From Lachnospiraceae bacterium (GTDB lineage Bacteria; Bacillota; Clostridia; Lachnospirales; Lachnospiraceae), in contig JAFRWW010000052.1 of assembly GCA_017441585.1 (NCBI GenBank), forward strand, positions 1 to 57,197: a DNA stretch of 57,197 bases, written 5' to 3'. The notes beneath the pieces were generated by a model that had not been told where the DNA came from, made no database searches, and saw only the letters and a list, made by a program, of their open reading frames with translations. Shown piece after piece: positions 35,697 through 45,237 of this stretch. The translations under genes were made by a program, and so were the position numbers. Positions within the stretch are counted from its first letter, which is position 1, and each line of letters opens with the position of its first letter.

Positions 35697-37004
35697 ATGG
35701 ATTATAATGATAATGAAACGCAAATTGCGGGAGACGGTTACCGGACGGAGTATCCTGAGACCTACAGGGTAGAGGGCTCCTCCGGTGAAAATGATCCTTC
35801 CGATAAAAAGGGAAAGGGAGGCATGAAATTCGTTGCCGGCCTCATAGTGGGTCTGGTGGCAGGCATTTGCGGATGCGCTGTGGTAGTGATAATAGCACTG
35901 CTCATCATGTACAGCTCCGATACCTTCCGTCTCAATTATAAAGCTACCGAAAAATTAAAGCTCATCGAGACCATGATCAGGGATCATTATCTTCATGAGG
36001 ATCAGATCACCCAGGATACGCTGGAAGACGGCATGTACAGGGGCATGATGGATTCTTTGGGAGATCCCTACAGTGTATATCTCAATTCCGAAGATTTTAA
36101 GTCCATGATGGACACCACCAGAGGTTCCTTTGGCGGCGTGGGTATGAACCTGACTCAGGATGAGGATACCAAACAGATCAAGGTATATAAGGTAATCTCC
36201 GATTCTCCGGCCGAAAGAGCAGGTATACGGGATGATGATATTCTGCTCAAGGTGGACGGCGAGGATATTTCAAAGCAGGAGCTGGATTCCGTGGTCTTAA
36301 AGGTGAGAGGCGAAAAGGGAAGTAAAGTCAATCTCGTCTTTAAAAGAGGTGATGAAGAAGTTACCTTCGATGTGGTAAGGGATATCATCGACATGGAGAC
36401 TGTCGAGTATCGCATGGAGGATGAGGAAAACAAGATAGGCTATATCTATATTTCCGAGTTTGATGAAGTGACCTATGACCAGTTCATGAAGGCACTCTAT
36501 GACCTGCAGGATCAGGGCATGAAGTCCATGATACTGGATCTTCGTGAGAATCCCGGGGGTAATGTGGATACAGTCTGTGATATTGCGGATGAACTGCTGC
36601 CTGAGGGTAAGATAGTTTATGTGGTTGATAAGGAAGGTCACACCAAGAATTATAATTCCGATGCGCATCAGTCGTATAAAGGTCCCATGGTAGTGCTTGT
36701 GGACCAGTATTCAGCCAGCGCTTCGGAGATACTGACGGGGGCACTCAAAGATTATGATCTGGCGACCATCGTAGGCAAGAAGACCTATGGTAAGGGTATA
36801 GTTCAGAGCATTTATCCTCTGGGTGACGGTTCCGCTCTCAAGATAACCGTGGAGGATTATTATTCGCCCAACGGTCATAATATTCACGGAGTGGGGATAG
36901 AGCCTGACGTGGAAGTGGAACTGGATGTGGATAAATATAAGGAAGATAAGACGGATACGCAGCTGGATGCTGCAAAGAAGGAACTGATTCCGGGGAAGGG
37001 TTAG
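35697..37004 (+). CDS. S41 C-terminal processing peptidase (CtpA-like)
   Basis: A 435-residue membrane-anchored serine protease. The N-terminal ~40 residues are cytoplasmic and TM spans ~44-72. A PDZ domain lies at ~140-225 with GGVGMNL and GIRDDDILLKVDG. The S41 core shows LDLRENPGG near 280, catalytic Ser341 in SASASEIL and Lys366 in TYGKGIVQ. The Ser-Lys spacing of 25 is typical. It should cleave exported or membrane proteins at the C-terminus. It is preceded by the SIMPL gene and followed after 26 bases by the EAL gene, so one transcript is likely. Confidence 0.94.
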   Translation: MDYNDNETQIAGDGYRTEYPETYRVEGSSGENDPSDKKGKGGMKFVAGLIVGLVAGICGCAVVVIIALLIMYSSDTFRLNYKATEKLKLIETMIRDHYLHEDQITQDTLEDGMYRGMMDSLGDPYSVYLNSEDFKSMMDTTRGSFGGVGMNLTQDEDTKQIKVYKVISDSPAERAGIRDDDILLKVDGEDISKQELDSVVLKVRGEKGSKVNLVFKRGDEEVTFDVVRDIIDMETVEYRMEDEENKIGYIYISEFDEVTYDQFMKALYDLQDQGMKSMILDLRENPGGNVDTVCDIADELLPEGKIVYVVDKEGHTKNYNSDAHQSYKGPMVVLVDQYSASASEILTGALKDYDLATIVGKKTYGKGIVQSIYPLGDGSALKITVEDYYSPNGHNIHGVGIEPDVEVELDVDKYKEDKTDTQLDAAKKELIPGKG

Positions 37005-37030
37005 ATTTCCGGATGTGACGTGGGGAAGGT

Positions 37031-38410
37031 ATGGATAAAGAACAGAGAGATAAAGTTTTTGCCGCTTCATATCAGAAAACGGAAGAAGGCAAGGAACAGC
37101 TCTACAACTACGAAAAGAATAAAGTAGAAAGCGTTGATGATATCGCCAACTATAATTCGCTGACAAAGCTTCCCATACTGAGGATGTTTAATTACAAATC
37201 CTCAGAGATAGTCAAGGCAAATCCCGATCTAAAATATGCGGTCATAGTGATGGATATCACCCGCTTTAAGGCAGTTAACGAATTCCTTGGCAGAAGTGAG
37301 GGGGACAGGCTTCTTTTATTTATCGCCGACTGTCTGAATAAATATGTGGAGGAACGCAGCTTCACGGTTGCTGGACATATGCGGGCGGATACATTCTGCC
37401 TCTTTACCGCATATATCGACCAGTCCGAACTTTCCGATATCTGTGTTAATATCAAGCGCAGGATCAAGAATATGTTTAATTCCTTCCGGGTGATCATATC
37501 TTTCGGTATCTGTGCTTCCCGTGACAGGAGTCCTGCCATTCCTTATCTCAAGGATTGTGCCACGATGGCGCTTTCGGAGGTAAAGGGAAAGTATTACGCG
37601 GATTACTGCTTTTTCCGTGATGAAATGCGTACCAATATGCTTAAGGAAAAGCTCATCGAGAGTGATATGATGGTGGGCCTTGAGCATGGGGAAGTGATAC
37701 CTTATATACAGCCTAAGGTGGATATGACCACTGGCAAAATTATTGGTGGCGAGGCTTTGGTCAGATGGAATAAACCCGGCGAAGGGATCAAGAGTCCGGC
37801 TGAGTTTATTCCCATTATAGAAAAGACGGGTCTTATAATAAATGTGGACAGATTTATGTGGGCTCGTATTTTTGCCTATCAAAAACGTGTATTAGATGAG
37901 GGCCGCACACCTTTGCCCATTTCGGTAAATGTGTCCAGGATGCACAGCTTTGAAGATAAGCTGGCCCAGAGGATACTGGGCATGCATGAGAGATATGAGG
38001 TGCCGACGGAGTATGTGGTTCTGGAGATCACCGAGAGTGCTTTTGCCCTAGATGAAAACAATATGGATGATCAGATGAAGAAGCTGAGGCAAAGCGGATT
38101 TACGATCTCCATGGATGATTTCGGAAGCGGCTATTCCTCGCTGAATATGCTCAGGAGCCGTGAATTGGACGAGGTCAAGATAGATAAGGAATTCCTGTCT
38201 GATATCGAGAATCCCAAGAGCAGGATAGTCATCAGGAATCTTATCAATATGCTCAGGGAATTAAATGTTGAAATGATCGTTGAAGGAATAGAGACAGAAG
38301 CGCAGAAAAAATTTTTTGTGGATAACGGATGTACCAGGGCTCAGGGATTTTTGTTTTACAAACCCATGCCACTTGACGAGTTTGACGAGTTGTTAAAGAA
38401 GGACAGCTGA
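37031..38410 (+). CDS. Cyclic di-GMP phosphodiesterase: degenerate GGDEF plus EAL domain
   Basis: A 459-residue cytoplasmic protein. Residues ~40-200 are a GGDEF fold whose signature is replaced by RADTF at 118-122, so it should not make cyclic di-GMP. Residues ~205-455 are an EAL domain with EALVRW at 241-246, ISVNVSR, EITES, MDDFGSGYSS, KIDKEF and VEGIET. The metal and catalytic residues look intact, so the enzyme probably hydrolyses cyclic di-GMP. It has no sensor or membrane domain. A GGDEF synthase follows 13 bases downstream. Confidence 0.92.
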   Translation: MDKEQRDKVFAASYQKTEEGKEQLYNYEKNKVESVDDIANYNSLTKLPILRMFNYKSSEIVKANPDLKYAVIVMDITRFKAVNEFLGRSEGDRLLLFIADCLNKYVEERSFTVAGHMRADTFCLFTAYIDQSELSDICVNIKRRIKNMFNSFRVIISFGICASRDRSPAIPYLKDCATMALSEVKGKYYADYCFFRDEMRTNMLKEKLIESDMMVGLEHGEVIPYIQPKVDMTTGKIIGGEALVRWNKPGEGIKSPAEFIPIIEKTGLIINVDRFMWARIFAYQKRVLDEGRTPLPISVNVSRMHSFEDKLAQRILGMHERYEVPTEYVVLEITESAFALDENNMDDQMKKLRQSGFTISMDDFGSGYSSLNMLRSRELDEVKIDKEFLSDIENPKSRIVIRNLINMLRELNVEMIVEGIETEAQKKFFVDNGCTRAQGFLFYKPMPLDEFDELLKKDS

Positions 38411-38423
38411 AAAGGAGAAATGT

Positions 38424-39791
38424 ATGGATCATTTTTTGAAATTCCAGATAGCCGTTGATGAGGAACTGAAGCTTTCGGATGCTTCGGATTCATTTTACGC
38501 CTATGTGGGAAATGACAAGATCACAAGCCTTGATCAGCTGGTGCCGCCTCAGGATATGACACAGCTTAAGAATTCTCTTTTTGCACTGAGTGAGGGCAGA
38601 AAGGGCATGTGCTGTTTTCGTATCCGCACCGCCGGAGATGTGCTGAACTGGATAGCGGCCAATATCAAGAAGAATGGAGAGAATAAAGGTATCATCGAAC
38701 TGGATCTGGTGGATATCCAGTCCATGAACGAGAAGTCCACTCCCATTCAGTATGATGCCATGACCGAGCTTTTGAACAAGCAGGCCATTACGGATTATGC
38801 TGCCAGTCTTACCCGTATCTATCCCAGGAAGATGTTTTATTTCATCCTGTTGGATATAGATCATTTTAAAAATGTAAATGACCTTTTCGGACATATGTGC
38901 GGTGACGAGGTTATCATAGATGTGGCGCATATCATCAGGGACTGTGTGGGTAACAAGGGCCAGACCGGCAGGATCGGCGGCGATGAGTTCATGGTGGTTC
39001 TGGATAACGTGGACAGCAGCTTTAAGATAAGAGAAGTGCTGGCGGCCATCCGTGAGACTGTGGAGGATAAGTACAAGAATTTCCGTGACGAGATAGATGT
39101 GACGGTTTCCATAGGCGCGGTGCTTTATCCCGATGACGGAACCAGCTATGACGAGCTTTTCATGCTGGCTGACAAGATGCTCTATCGTGCAAAGATGAAG
39201 GGGCGTAACCGTTACATCATTTATACTCCAGAGATCCACGGAGAGCTCAAAGAGGCATCCATCACAAATGTGACCACCCGTCAGGTGGCTTCCGAGGACG
39301 CCAAGATAGCGCTGATAAACGGGTATATGAACAGCTTTTTGAGAAAGGCCGTCGTACCCATTCAGACAGGACTTGAAAATGTGATGAGGACCTTTGAACT
39401 GGACGGGGTATATGTTTTCTACGATAATCTGCATGAATCCCGCTATGGACTGAAAAGAAAGACCAAGCCGGACGGCAGGGAACTCATAGCCGAAGAGACG
39501 GTTGACATGTCCATTTTGTCTTCGGATGACGTGGCTAAAAAGTTTGATTCAAACAATGTGGCCATTTTGAATATCTTCGACCTTAAAAAGGGAAGTGATG
39601 ATGCCATCATAAAGTATCTGGAAGAAAAAGAATACAGATTTATGATGATCTACAACATGAAAGAGGCGAAAAAGGCCGGATATGTAGTGTATACCGCCGA
39701 TAAGGAGAGCGCCTGCAGACTTTCGGAGACCGATATGGCGGATCTCATCTATTTTTCACGCATGCTGGAACTGACATCACTGGAGAGGTAA
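38424..39791 (+). CDS. Diguanylate cyclase (PAS-like, GGDEF) with extra C-terminal domain
   Basis: A 455-residue cytoplasmic protein. Residues ~5-105 look like a PAS fold (FYAYVGNDKI, then LNWIAANIKK). Residues ~110-270 are a canonical GGDEF domain with LDIDHFKNVND and intact GGDEF at 185-189. The RxxD inhibitory site five residues upstream is absent, so product feedback is not expected. The C-terminal ~180 residues form an unrecognised domain. It is translated from AAGGAG right after the EAL gene, so synthesis and breakdown of the messenger are encoded side by side. Confidence 0.92.
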   Translation: MDHFLKFQIAVDEELKLSDASDSFYAYVGNDKITSLDQLVPPQDMTQLKNSLFALSEGRKGMCCFRIRTAGDVLNWIAANIKKNGENKGIIELDLVDIQSMNEKSTPIQYDAMTELLNKQAITDYAASLTRIYPRKMFYFILLDIDHFKNVNDLFGHMCGDEVIIDVAHIIRDCVGNKGQTGRIGGDEFMVVLDNVDSSFKIREVLAAIRETVEDKYKNFRDEIDVTVSIGAVLYPDDGTSYDELFMLADKMLYRAKMKGRNRYIIYTPEIHGELKEASITNVTTRQVASEDAKIALINGYMNSFLRKAVVPIQTGLENVMRTFELDGVYVFYDNLHESRYGLKRKTKPDGRELIAEETVDMSILSSDDVAKKFDSNNVAILNIFDLKKGSDDAIIKYLEEKEYRFMMIYNMKEAKKAGYVVYTADKESACRLSETDMADLIYFSRMLELTSLER

Positions 39792-39797
39792 ATTAAA

Positions 39798-40166
39798 ATG
39801 GACTTTTTTGAAAAACTGGGTAAAACTTTTAATGACGCCACTGAGGCCATAGACAGTAAGACAAAGGAGATATCCGCTGTCACCAAGATAAATTCTCAGA
39901 TCGCACAGCAGGACAGGCTGCAGTCCGATATGTATAAAAAGATCGGAAAGATGTATTTTGACGCCCATGATGAGGCGGGGGATTTTGAGCCTGAGTATGC
40001 CGAAGCCTTTGATACCATCAGGAAGAGCATGGCAAAGGAGGCGGAGCTTAAGATAGACTTAAATACCGCAAAGGGCATCACTATCTGTCCTTCCTGTAAG
40101 GCGGAGAATCCCCTTACAGCCTCTTTCTGCGGATCCTGCGGAGCGGCGCTGGCGGGGATTTTATAA
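39798..40166 (+). CDS. Zinc-ribbon protein
   Basis: A 122-residue soluble protein: about 90 residues of charged helix, probably coiled coil, followed by a zinc ribbon of the CPSC-x(11)-CGSC form near the end. The ribosome site GAGAGG lies in the last codons of the GGDEF gene. Proteins of this layout are common in Lachnospiraceae; function unknown. Confidence 0.8.
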   Translation: MDFFEKLGKTFNDATEAIDSKTKEISAVTKINSQIAQQDRLQSDMYKKIGKMYFDAHDEAGDFEPEYAEAFDTIRKSMAKEAELKIDLNTAKGITICPSCKAENPLTASFCGSCGAALAGIL

Positions 40167-40209
40167 TTCTATCATTTGAATGACGGATCATAAATGAGTC
40201 AGATTTAAG

Positions 40210-40234
40210 GAGGGGATGAGTCCCCTCTTTTTTT
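40210..40234 (+). terminator. Rho-independent terminator
   Basis: GAGGGGA at 40210-40216 pairs with TCCCCTC at 40221-40227, followed by a run of T. It ends the SIMPL-to-zinc-ribbon gene cluster. Confidence 0.88.
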
Positions 40235-40256
40235 ATTGTCTTGATGTTCTGTATCA

Positions 40257-40374
40257 TGTCATTTTGAGTATGGTTTATTTGAGGTCATTCTGAGCGAAGC
40301 GACGCAGATCACATCACGAAGTGGTGTGATGCCGCCCCGGCGAGGGGTTGCGAAGCAACAGGAAGAATCTTAAA
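40257..40374. repeat. Dispersed hairpin repeat, expanded copy
   Basis: It begins TGTCATTTTGAG and holds TCATTCTGAGCGAAGCGACG. Three small hairpins follow: ATCACATCAC/GTGGTGTGAT around GAA, CCCC/GGGG around GGCGA, and GTTGC/GCAAC around GAA. It ends GGAAGAATCTT. With the terminator and a promoter it accounts for most of the 40167-40492 gap. Confidence 0.8.
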
Positions 40375-40399
40375 AAAAATAAAAAATTTTAAAAAGAAT

Positions 40400-40430
40400 T
40401 GTGACGTACCTCTCCGGTTTCCTGTCTATA
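40400..40430 (+). promoter_or_regulatory. Candidate ECF-type promoter of the vWA-sigma-anti-sigma operon
   Basis: TGTGACGTAC at 40400-40409 and TGTCTATA at 40423-40430 stand about 17 bases apart, in the style of ECF promoters with a -35 GTGAC/GTAAC element and a -10 GTCTA element. It lies about 60 bases before the vWA gene, whose operon includes an ECF sigma factor. Confidence 0.4.
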
Positions 40431-40492
40431 GTTTTAGAAGGGGCAAAAAGCCCGGAAGAAAAAGACGGTTTTAAACAATAAGGAGGTTCGTT

Positions 40493-42352
40493 ATGAAAAA
40501 AAGAATGATAAGCATGATACTTGCAGCAGGTATGATCACCACCACATTTTCAGGCTGTGGATTGTTCTCAAAAAGTGAAGGAACGCAGGCAGCTGATGCT
40601 GCATTCCCCGGTGCAGGTGACGCGGTAAAGGCTGAGGCTGAATATGAAGCCTACAGCGGCGATGATGCTACAGCATCGGAAACCAATGATGCACCGGTGT
40701 ATGAATATTATGATGAGCCTGCATCAGAGGCAGCACCTGCTTACGATATGTCAGAGAGCGCCGGGTGCGAAGCTTTTGACGGCACAAATTCCTACAAGGC
40801 TATGCCCGAGGCCATAACGGGAAGCGCCAAGGGTCTAGGTACACATTCCAAAAGTGCGGGATTCAGGGCAGCAAACGACGGCTTTCCTTCACAGGGCTGT
40901 GTGGAAGATTCGGATTTTTACGAGGAAGAATATTATTACGAGGATGATCTCAACACGGAGGAATATAAATATATCCCCGAGAATGTGTGGATGTCTCCTG
41001 TTTCATCTCCCTTCTCCACTTTTTCCGCAGATGTGGATACCGCATCTTATGCAAATGTCCGCAGGATGATCTTAAATAACCAGGATATCCCCGCAGATGC
41101 TGTCAGGATCGAGGAAATGATCAATTATTTCTCTTATGATTACAAGGCACCCAGTGGCAATGATCCCTTCGGCGTAACCACACAGATAGCTCCCTGCCCC
41201 TGGAATAAGGACAATCACCTTCTGCTGGTGGGATTAAAGGCAAAGGATATGGATATGAGAGAGAGGACCAATTCCAATCTGGTATTCCTGGTGGATGTAT
41301 CCGGTTCCATGGCTGACAGCGATAAGCTTCCTCTCATTCAGAGATCCTTCCGCCTTCTGTGCGAGGAATTGGGGGATAATGACAGGATATCCATCGTGAC
41401 GTATGCATCCGGTGACACCGTGGTCCTGGATGGCGTAAGGGGCGGCGAGAAGGCCAGGATAAACGACGCCATGGAGGATCTTTTCGCAGGCGGTTCCACC
41501 AACGGTTCAGCAGGTATCAACACGGCATATGAGATCGCACAGAGAAACTTTATAAAGGGCGGCAACAACAGGATAATCCTGGCTACCGACGGTGATCTCA
41601 ATGTGGGCGCTACTGATGAGGGCTCTTTGACAAGACTGGTACAGGAAAAGGCCAAGAGCGGCATATATCTTTCGGTTCTGGGCTTTGGCCAGGGTAATAT
41701 TTCGGATGTGAACATGGAAGCACTTGCGGATAACGGCAATGGAAATTATAATTATATAGATTCCGTAAATGAGGCCAGGAGAGTTCTGATAGATGAGATC
41801 GGCGGCACCCTGTTTACCGTAGCTAAGGATGTGAAGCTTCAGGTGGAGTTTAACCCTGAGTATATCAAGGGTTACAGGCTCATCGGATATGAGAACAGAC
41901 AGATGGCAGCCGAGAGCTTTGCGGATGATACCAAGGACGGCGGCGAGATAGGTGCAGGACACTGTGTGACTGCTCTCTATGAGATAGCCGGCTATGCTTC
42001 TTCACAGCCCGTGGAAAAGGTGGAATCAAAGTACACCGACAAGAGTGCAAAATCTGAACCTCTGGATATGGCAAAGGGAGAACTGCTGACAGTCAATATC
42101 AGATACAAGGATCCCGATGGCAGCACCAGCAGACTGATGGAGTATCCCGTGGACAAGACCATGGTATCAAAGTATATGAGCGATGATATGTCCTGGGCAG
42201 CAGGCGTGGCACAGATAGGAATGATCCTCCGTGGTTCACAGTACGCCGGCGACAGCAGCTTAAGGGATGTGCTGTATCGCATGGAAGGCACAAAGTACGC
42301 AGACAGCGATGAATATCGCAGAGAGTTCCTATACCTGTACGGCAGGATATGA
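40493..42352 (+). CDS. YfbK-family von Willebrand factor A lipoprotein
   Basis: A 619-residue lipoprotein with lipobox FSGC (Cys22) and an acidic, Ala/Tyr/Asp-rich spacer to ~160. The YfbK N-terminal domain follows (STFSADVDTASYANVRRMI). The vWA domain has the MIDAS motif DVSGS starting at Asp268, plus a later Thr and DGD near 362-366. The last ~150 residues match the YfbK C-terminal domain (DUF3520-like). AGGAGG precedes the start. It is the first gene of a likely operon with the ECF sigma factor and its putative anti-sigma factor, so it may be an envelope sensor or effector of that circuit. Confidence 0.9.
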   Translation: MKKRMISMILAAGMITTTFSGCGLFSKSEGTQAADAAFPGAGDAVKAEAEYEAYSGDDATASETNDAPVYEYYDEPASEAAPAYDMSESAGCEAFDGTNSYKAMPEAITGSAKGLGTHSKSAGFRAANDGFPSQGCVEDSDFYEEEYYYEDDLNTEEYKYIPENVWMSPVSSPFSTFSADVDTASYANVRRMILNNQDIPADAVRIEEMINYFSYDYKAPSGNDPFGVTTQIAPCPWNKDNHLLLVGLKAKDMDMRERTNSNLVFLVDVSGSMADSDKLPLIQRSFRLLCEELGDNDRISIVTYASGDTVVLDGVRGGEKARINDAMEDLFAGGSTNGSAGINTAYEIAQRNFIKGGNNRIILATDGDLNVGATDEGSLTRLVQEKAKSGIYLSVLGFGQGNISDVNMEALADNGNGNYNYIDSVNEARRVLIDEIGGTLFTVAKDVKLQVEFNPEYIKGYRLIGYENRQMAAESFADDTKDGGEIGAGHCVTALYEIAGYASSQPVEKVESKYTDKSAKSEPLDMAKGELLTVNIRYKDPDGSTSRLMEYPVDKTMVSKYMSDDMSWAAGVAQIGMILRGSQYAGDSSLRDVLYRMEGTKYADSDEYRREFLYLYGRI

Positions 42353-42392
42353 AACAGAGTGGTTCTCCCTAAGTGGGAAGTTTTGAAGCTAT

Positions 42393-42953
42393 ATGGATGA
42401 CAGACAGATCATAGAATTATTCTTTAACAGGCGGGATGATGCCGTAAAGCATCTCTTTGAAAAGTATTTCCCCTACTGCTTTAAGATAGCCTGGAACATA
42501 CTTTTCAACAAAGAGGATTCCGATGAGTGTGTAAATGACACCGGACTCAAAACCTGGGACAGCATCCCGCCCAATAACCCGGATTCCCTGAGGGCCTACG
42601 TGGGACGCATCACCCGCAATCTGGCCCTTTCCAGGGTGGAGGGCGCCATGGCACAAAAAAGAGGCGGCGGTCAGCTGGCCCTTTGCCTTGATGAATTATC
42701 TGAGTGCGTTTCCGGTAAAGACAATATCGGCGACATAGCGGATAAGATGGCATTAAAGGAATGTTTAAACAGATTCCTGGCAGCCCTCAAGGAAGATGAG
42801 CGGGTGTTCTTTGTACAAAGGTACTGGTATATGATGTCTGTCAGCGACATAGCCCGTCAGAGCGGGTGCACCGAGAGCAAGGTAAAGATGAGCCTTAAGC
42901 GAAGGCGTGACGATCTTCGACAGATGCTGGCAGGTGAAGGGATAGAGGTTTAG
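42393..42953 (+). CDS. ECF-type RNA polymerase sigma factor
   Basis: A 186-residue sigma-70 family protein of the group-4 (ECF) size. Region 2 runs through residues ~15-90 (HLFEKYFPYCFKIAWNILF, then AYVGRITRNLALSR). Region 4 runs through ~130-180 (VQRYWYMMSVSDIARQSG, then a basic recognition helix). No region 3 and no extra domain. It sits 40 bases after the vWA gene and 36 before the membrane protein that should be its anti-sigma factor. The unusual point is a weak ribosome site, which may keep its level low. Confidence 0.9.
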   Translation: MDDRQIIELFFNRRDDAVKHLFEKYFPYCFKIAWNILFNKEDSDECVNDTGLKTWDSIPPNNPDSLRAYVGRITRNLALSRVEGAMAQKRGGGQLALCLDELSECVSGKDNIGDIADKMALKECLNRFLAALKEDERVFFVQRYWYMMSVSDIARQSGCTESKVKMSLKRRRDDLRQMLAGEGIEV

Positions 42954-42989
42954 GATTTTGACAGAGTAGTGGTAAAGTAGGAGTGATCT

Positions 42990-44027
42990 ATGAATTCCAT
43001 TGATCTGCTTAGAGGATTAAGCGATATAGATGATAAATATATAGAGGAAGCAGCGCCGGATCCGGCATTCTATGGATCTGAAGTTCCGGAGGCTGAGGTT
43101 ACGACGGCGGAGTCCGAAGCCACACAGGCTGAAGTAATCACGCCCGAGTTCAAAAAACCTGTGGTCAGAAACTTTAGGAAGTATTATATTTTTGCAGGTA
43201 TAGCCGCAGCCGCAGTCATAATATTCTTCTCCATAAAGATATTTGATCTAAGAGGCCCCATATCTAAATCCGCGACGGCGCCTGCATCGGATGCAGCCAT
43301 GGATAATGCAGAGATGGCACCTGCCGCAGATGAGGCGGCCATGGAGGCTGAATCTGAAAGACGTGAGGAATCGGCAGATGAATCTTATGCCGAGGCCGCT
43401 ATGGGCGATGATGATAAGGCCGAAGAAGAAGCAGCACAGGGAGTTGCCAAAATACAGGATAACGCCCAGGCGCCTGTAGAGGCAGCAGCCGAAGCATCTG
43501 ATGCAGCTGAAGAATCTGCTCCCGCTGCCGAGAGTGAGGAAATCTTCGATCGTGAAACGCATGGTAAGAAGTCCTTTGGCCTGGATCAGTCAGAGAGCGC
43601 CGGCTCCGCCAAAATCAGTGATTCGGTACGCTCGGCAAAAGATAGTGCTATGCGCCCCGCAAAGCCTGATGAAATAAAGAGGATCATGGGTCATGGATTC
43701 GTGATCCCCGAAGGCGCATCTATCGTGACCTATCGTGTTTCCGACAGTATGACGGCGGAGTCAACCTTTGATCTAAAGGAAAGTCAGTGTCGTCTGACGA
43801 TGAAGAAAACGGATCGGTTCGAGGATATCTCCGGACTTTATTATAACTGGGATGAGGAGAGTGAAATAAAGATAAACGGAAAAGAAGCCATATTATATAA
43901 ATACGGTAAGGTGTCCTGCTGCATGTGGTATGACGATTCGGATGGCACCATGTACTGTGTCAGCGTCATCGGAGATGTCAGTGACAGCGTGAATGCGGAA
44001 GAATTATCCGCAGAAGTATTTAAGTAA
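42990..44027 (+). CDS. Putative anti-sigma factor with DUF4367-like C-terminus
   Basis: A 345-residue single-pass protein. About 65 cytoplasmic residues (NSIDLLRGLSDIDDKYIEEA) precede TM 70-88. The outer part begins with ~130 residues of low-complexity Ala/Glu/Asp-rich sequence and ends with a ~90-residue domain. That domain has paired strands around EIKINGKEAILYKYGK and recalls DUF4367. No zinc motif is seen in the N-terminus. The layout and its place behind an ECF sigma gene suggest an anti-sigma role, which is inference. Confidence 0.75.
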   Translation: MNSIDLLRGLSDIDDKYIEEAAPDPAFYGSEVPEAEVTTAESEATQAEVITPEFKKPVVRNFRKYYIFAGIAAAAVIIFFSIKIFDLRGPISKSATAPASDAAMDNAEMAPAADEAAMEAESERREESADESYAEAAMGDDDKAEEEAAQGVAKIQDNAQAPVEAAAEASDAAEESAPAAESEEIFDRETHGKKSFGLDQSESAGSAKISDSVRSAKDSAMRPAKPDEIKRIMGHGFVIPEGASIVTYRVSDSMTAESTFDLKESQCRLTMKKTDRFEDISGLYYNWDEESEIKINGKEAILYKYGKVSCCMWYDDSDGTMYCVSVIGDVSDSVNAEELSAEVFK

Positions 44028-44037
44028 TGAGTAGGTA

Positions 44038-45111
44038 TTATGAATGATCAGTAGTGATGATACCGCCGCCGATGACACAGTCATTCTCATCGTAAAAGAC
44101 GGCGGATTGGCCGGGTGCGGCAGCTTTTACGGGCTCGTCAAAGATTATTTTGACGAGCTCGTTTTTCGTTCGTGAAATTACTGAAGGTTTTGCCTCATGG
44201 TGATATCGTATTTTTGTATAGCATCTGAGTTCAGTGTTATCTGATAAATTCGATATGCTCAGGAAATTAACGTCACGGCAGAAGACTTCGGTGCTCATCA
44301 CCGAGGTTTCCGGTCCCAGTACCACCTCATTTTTCACAGGGTCTATTTTATTGATATAAGCAGGATATCCCAGTGCGATGTTTAGCCCTTTCCTCTGGCC
44401 CACGGTATAGTGGATCAGTCCTTTGTGATGGCCGAGTATGTTACCTTCTTCGTCTACAAAGTTTCCCTCGCCGGGAAGCTTTTGATCAGTGTGGCCACAA
44501 ATAAAATCAGCGTGATCGTTATTGGTCACAAAGCAGATCTCCTGTGAATCTTTTTTCTGCGCGACTGACAGACCTATGTCAGTTGCTATCTGCCTTACCT
44601 CGTCCTTTGTATAATCACCCAGGGGCATGAGAGTAGAGGCCAATTGTTCCTGAGTCAGCTTATAGAGCATGTAGGTCTGGTCTTTTTTTGCATGGAGTGC
44701 TTTTTGAACCGTGTATCTGCCGTTATCCAGTTTTTTTATCCTGGCATAGTGTCCGGTGGCTATATAATCTGCCTCCAGTATCTTTGCCATGTACAGCATG
44801 CGCTCCCATTTCACATATCTGTTGCATTCTATGCAGGGATTGGGGGTGCGGGCATTTATGTATTCGTCTATAAAGGGGTCGATGACCTTTTCCTTAAACT
44901 GCATGGTACAGTTCAGGGTGTGATAATCTATCCCTATCAGATCGGCTGATCTGCGAGCGTCATCTATCTCACAGCAGCGGCTTTCCCCGCCGTCATCCGA
45001 TTGCCAGGTCCGCAGGGTTACGCCCACCACATCGTATCCTTCTTTTTTTAACAGATATGCTGCCACTGCGCTGTCCACGCCGCCTGACATGCCTACTAAT
45101 ACTCTTGACAT
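44038..45111 (-). CDS. mnmA: tRNA-specific 2-thiouridylase MnmA
   Basis: A 357-residue enzyme that thiolates U34 of Lys, Glu and Gln tRNAs using ATP and a persulfide sulfur. The PP-loop is SGGVDS at 9-14. The catalytic pair is Cys96 in CIECN and Cys193 in QEICFV, with the same 97-residue spacing as in the E. coli enzyme. GQRKGLNIALG and the C-terminal beta-barrel are present. The length is normal. It converges on the anti-sigma gene and is divergent from wecB. The CxxC at 93-96 is a small addition compared with the E. coli motif. Confidence 0.95.
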   Translation of the reverse strand: MSRVLVGMSGGVDSAVAAYLLKKEGYDVVGVTLRTWQSDDGGESRCCEIDDARRSADLIGIDYHTLNCTMQFKEKVIDPFIDEYINARTPNPCIECNRYVKWERMLYMAKILEADYIATGHYARIKKLDNGRYTVQKALHAKKDQTYMLYKLTQEQLASTLMPLGDYTKDEVRQIATDIGLSVAQKKDSQEICFVTNNDHADFICGHTDQKLPGEGNFVDEEGNILGHHKGLIHYTVGQRKGLNIALGYPAYINKIDPVKNEVVLGPETSVMSTEVFCRDVNFLSISNLSDNTELRCYTKIRYHHEAKPSVISRTKNELVKIIFDEPVKAAAPGQSAVFYDENDCVIGGGIITTDHS

Positions 45112-45237
45112 TAAATAAATCCCTATATCTCAGTGCATATGTTATTAAATATTACAAACGACATATATTATATCAAAAAGAATTGCGAAATAGTAGATAA
45201 AAGCATAAAATATAATAGTGTTGTTGTAAGGTGATAT

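Noticed and set aside
38490..39434. Minus-strand 314-residue frame
   Set aside because: It lies wholly opposite the GGDEF gene and is explained by codon bias of that gene.
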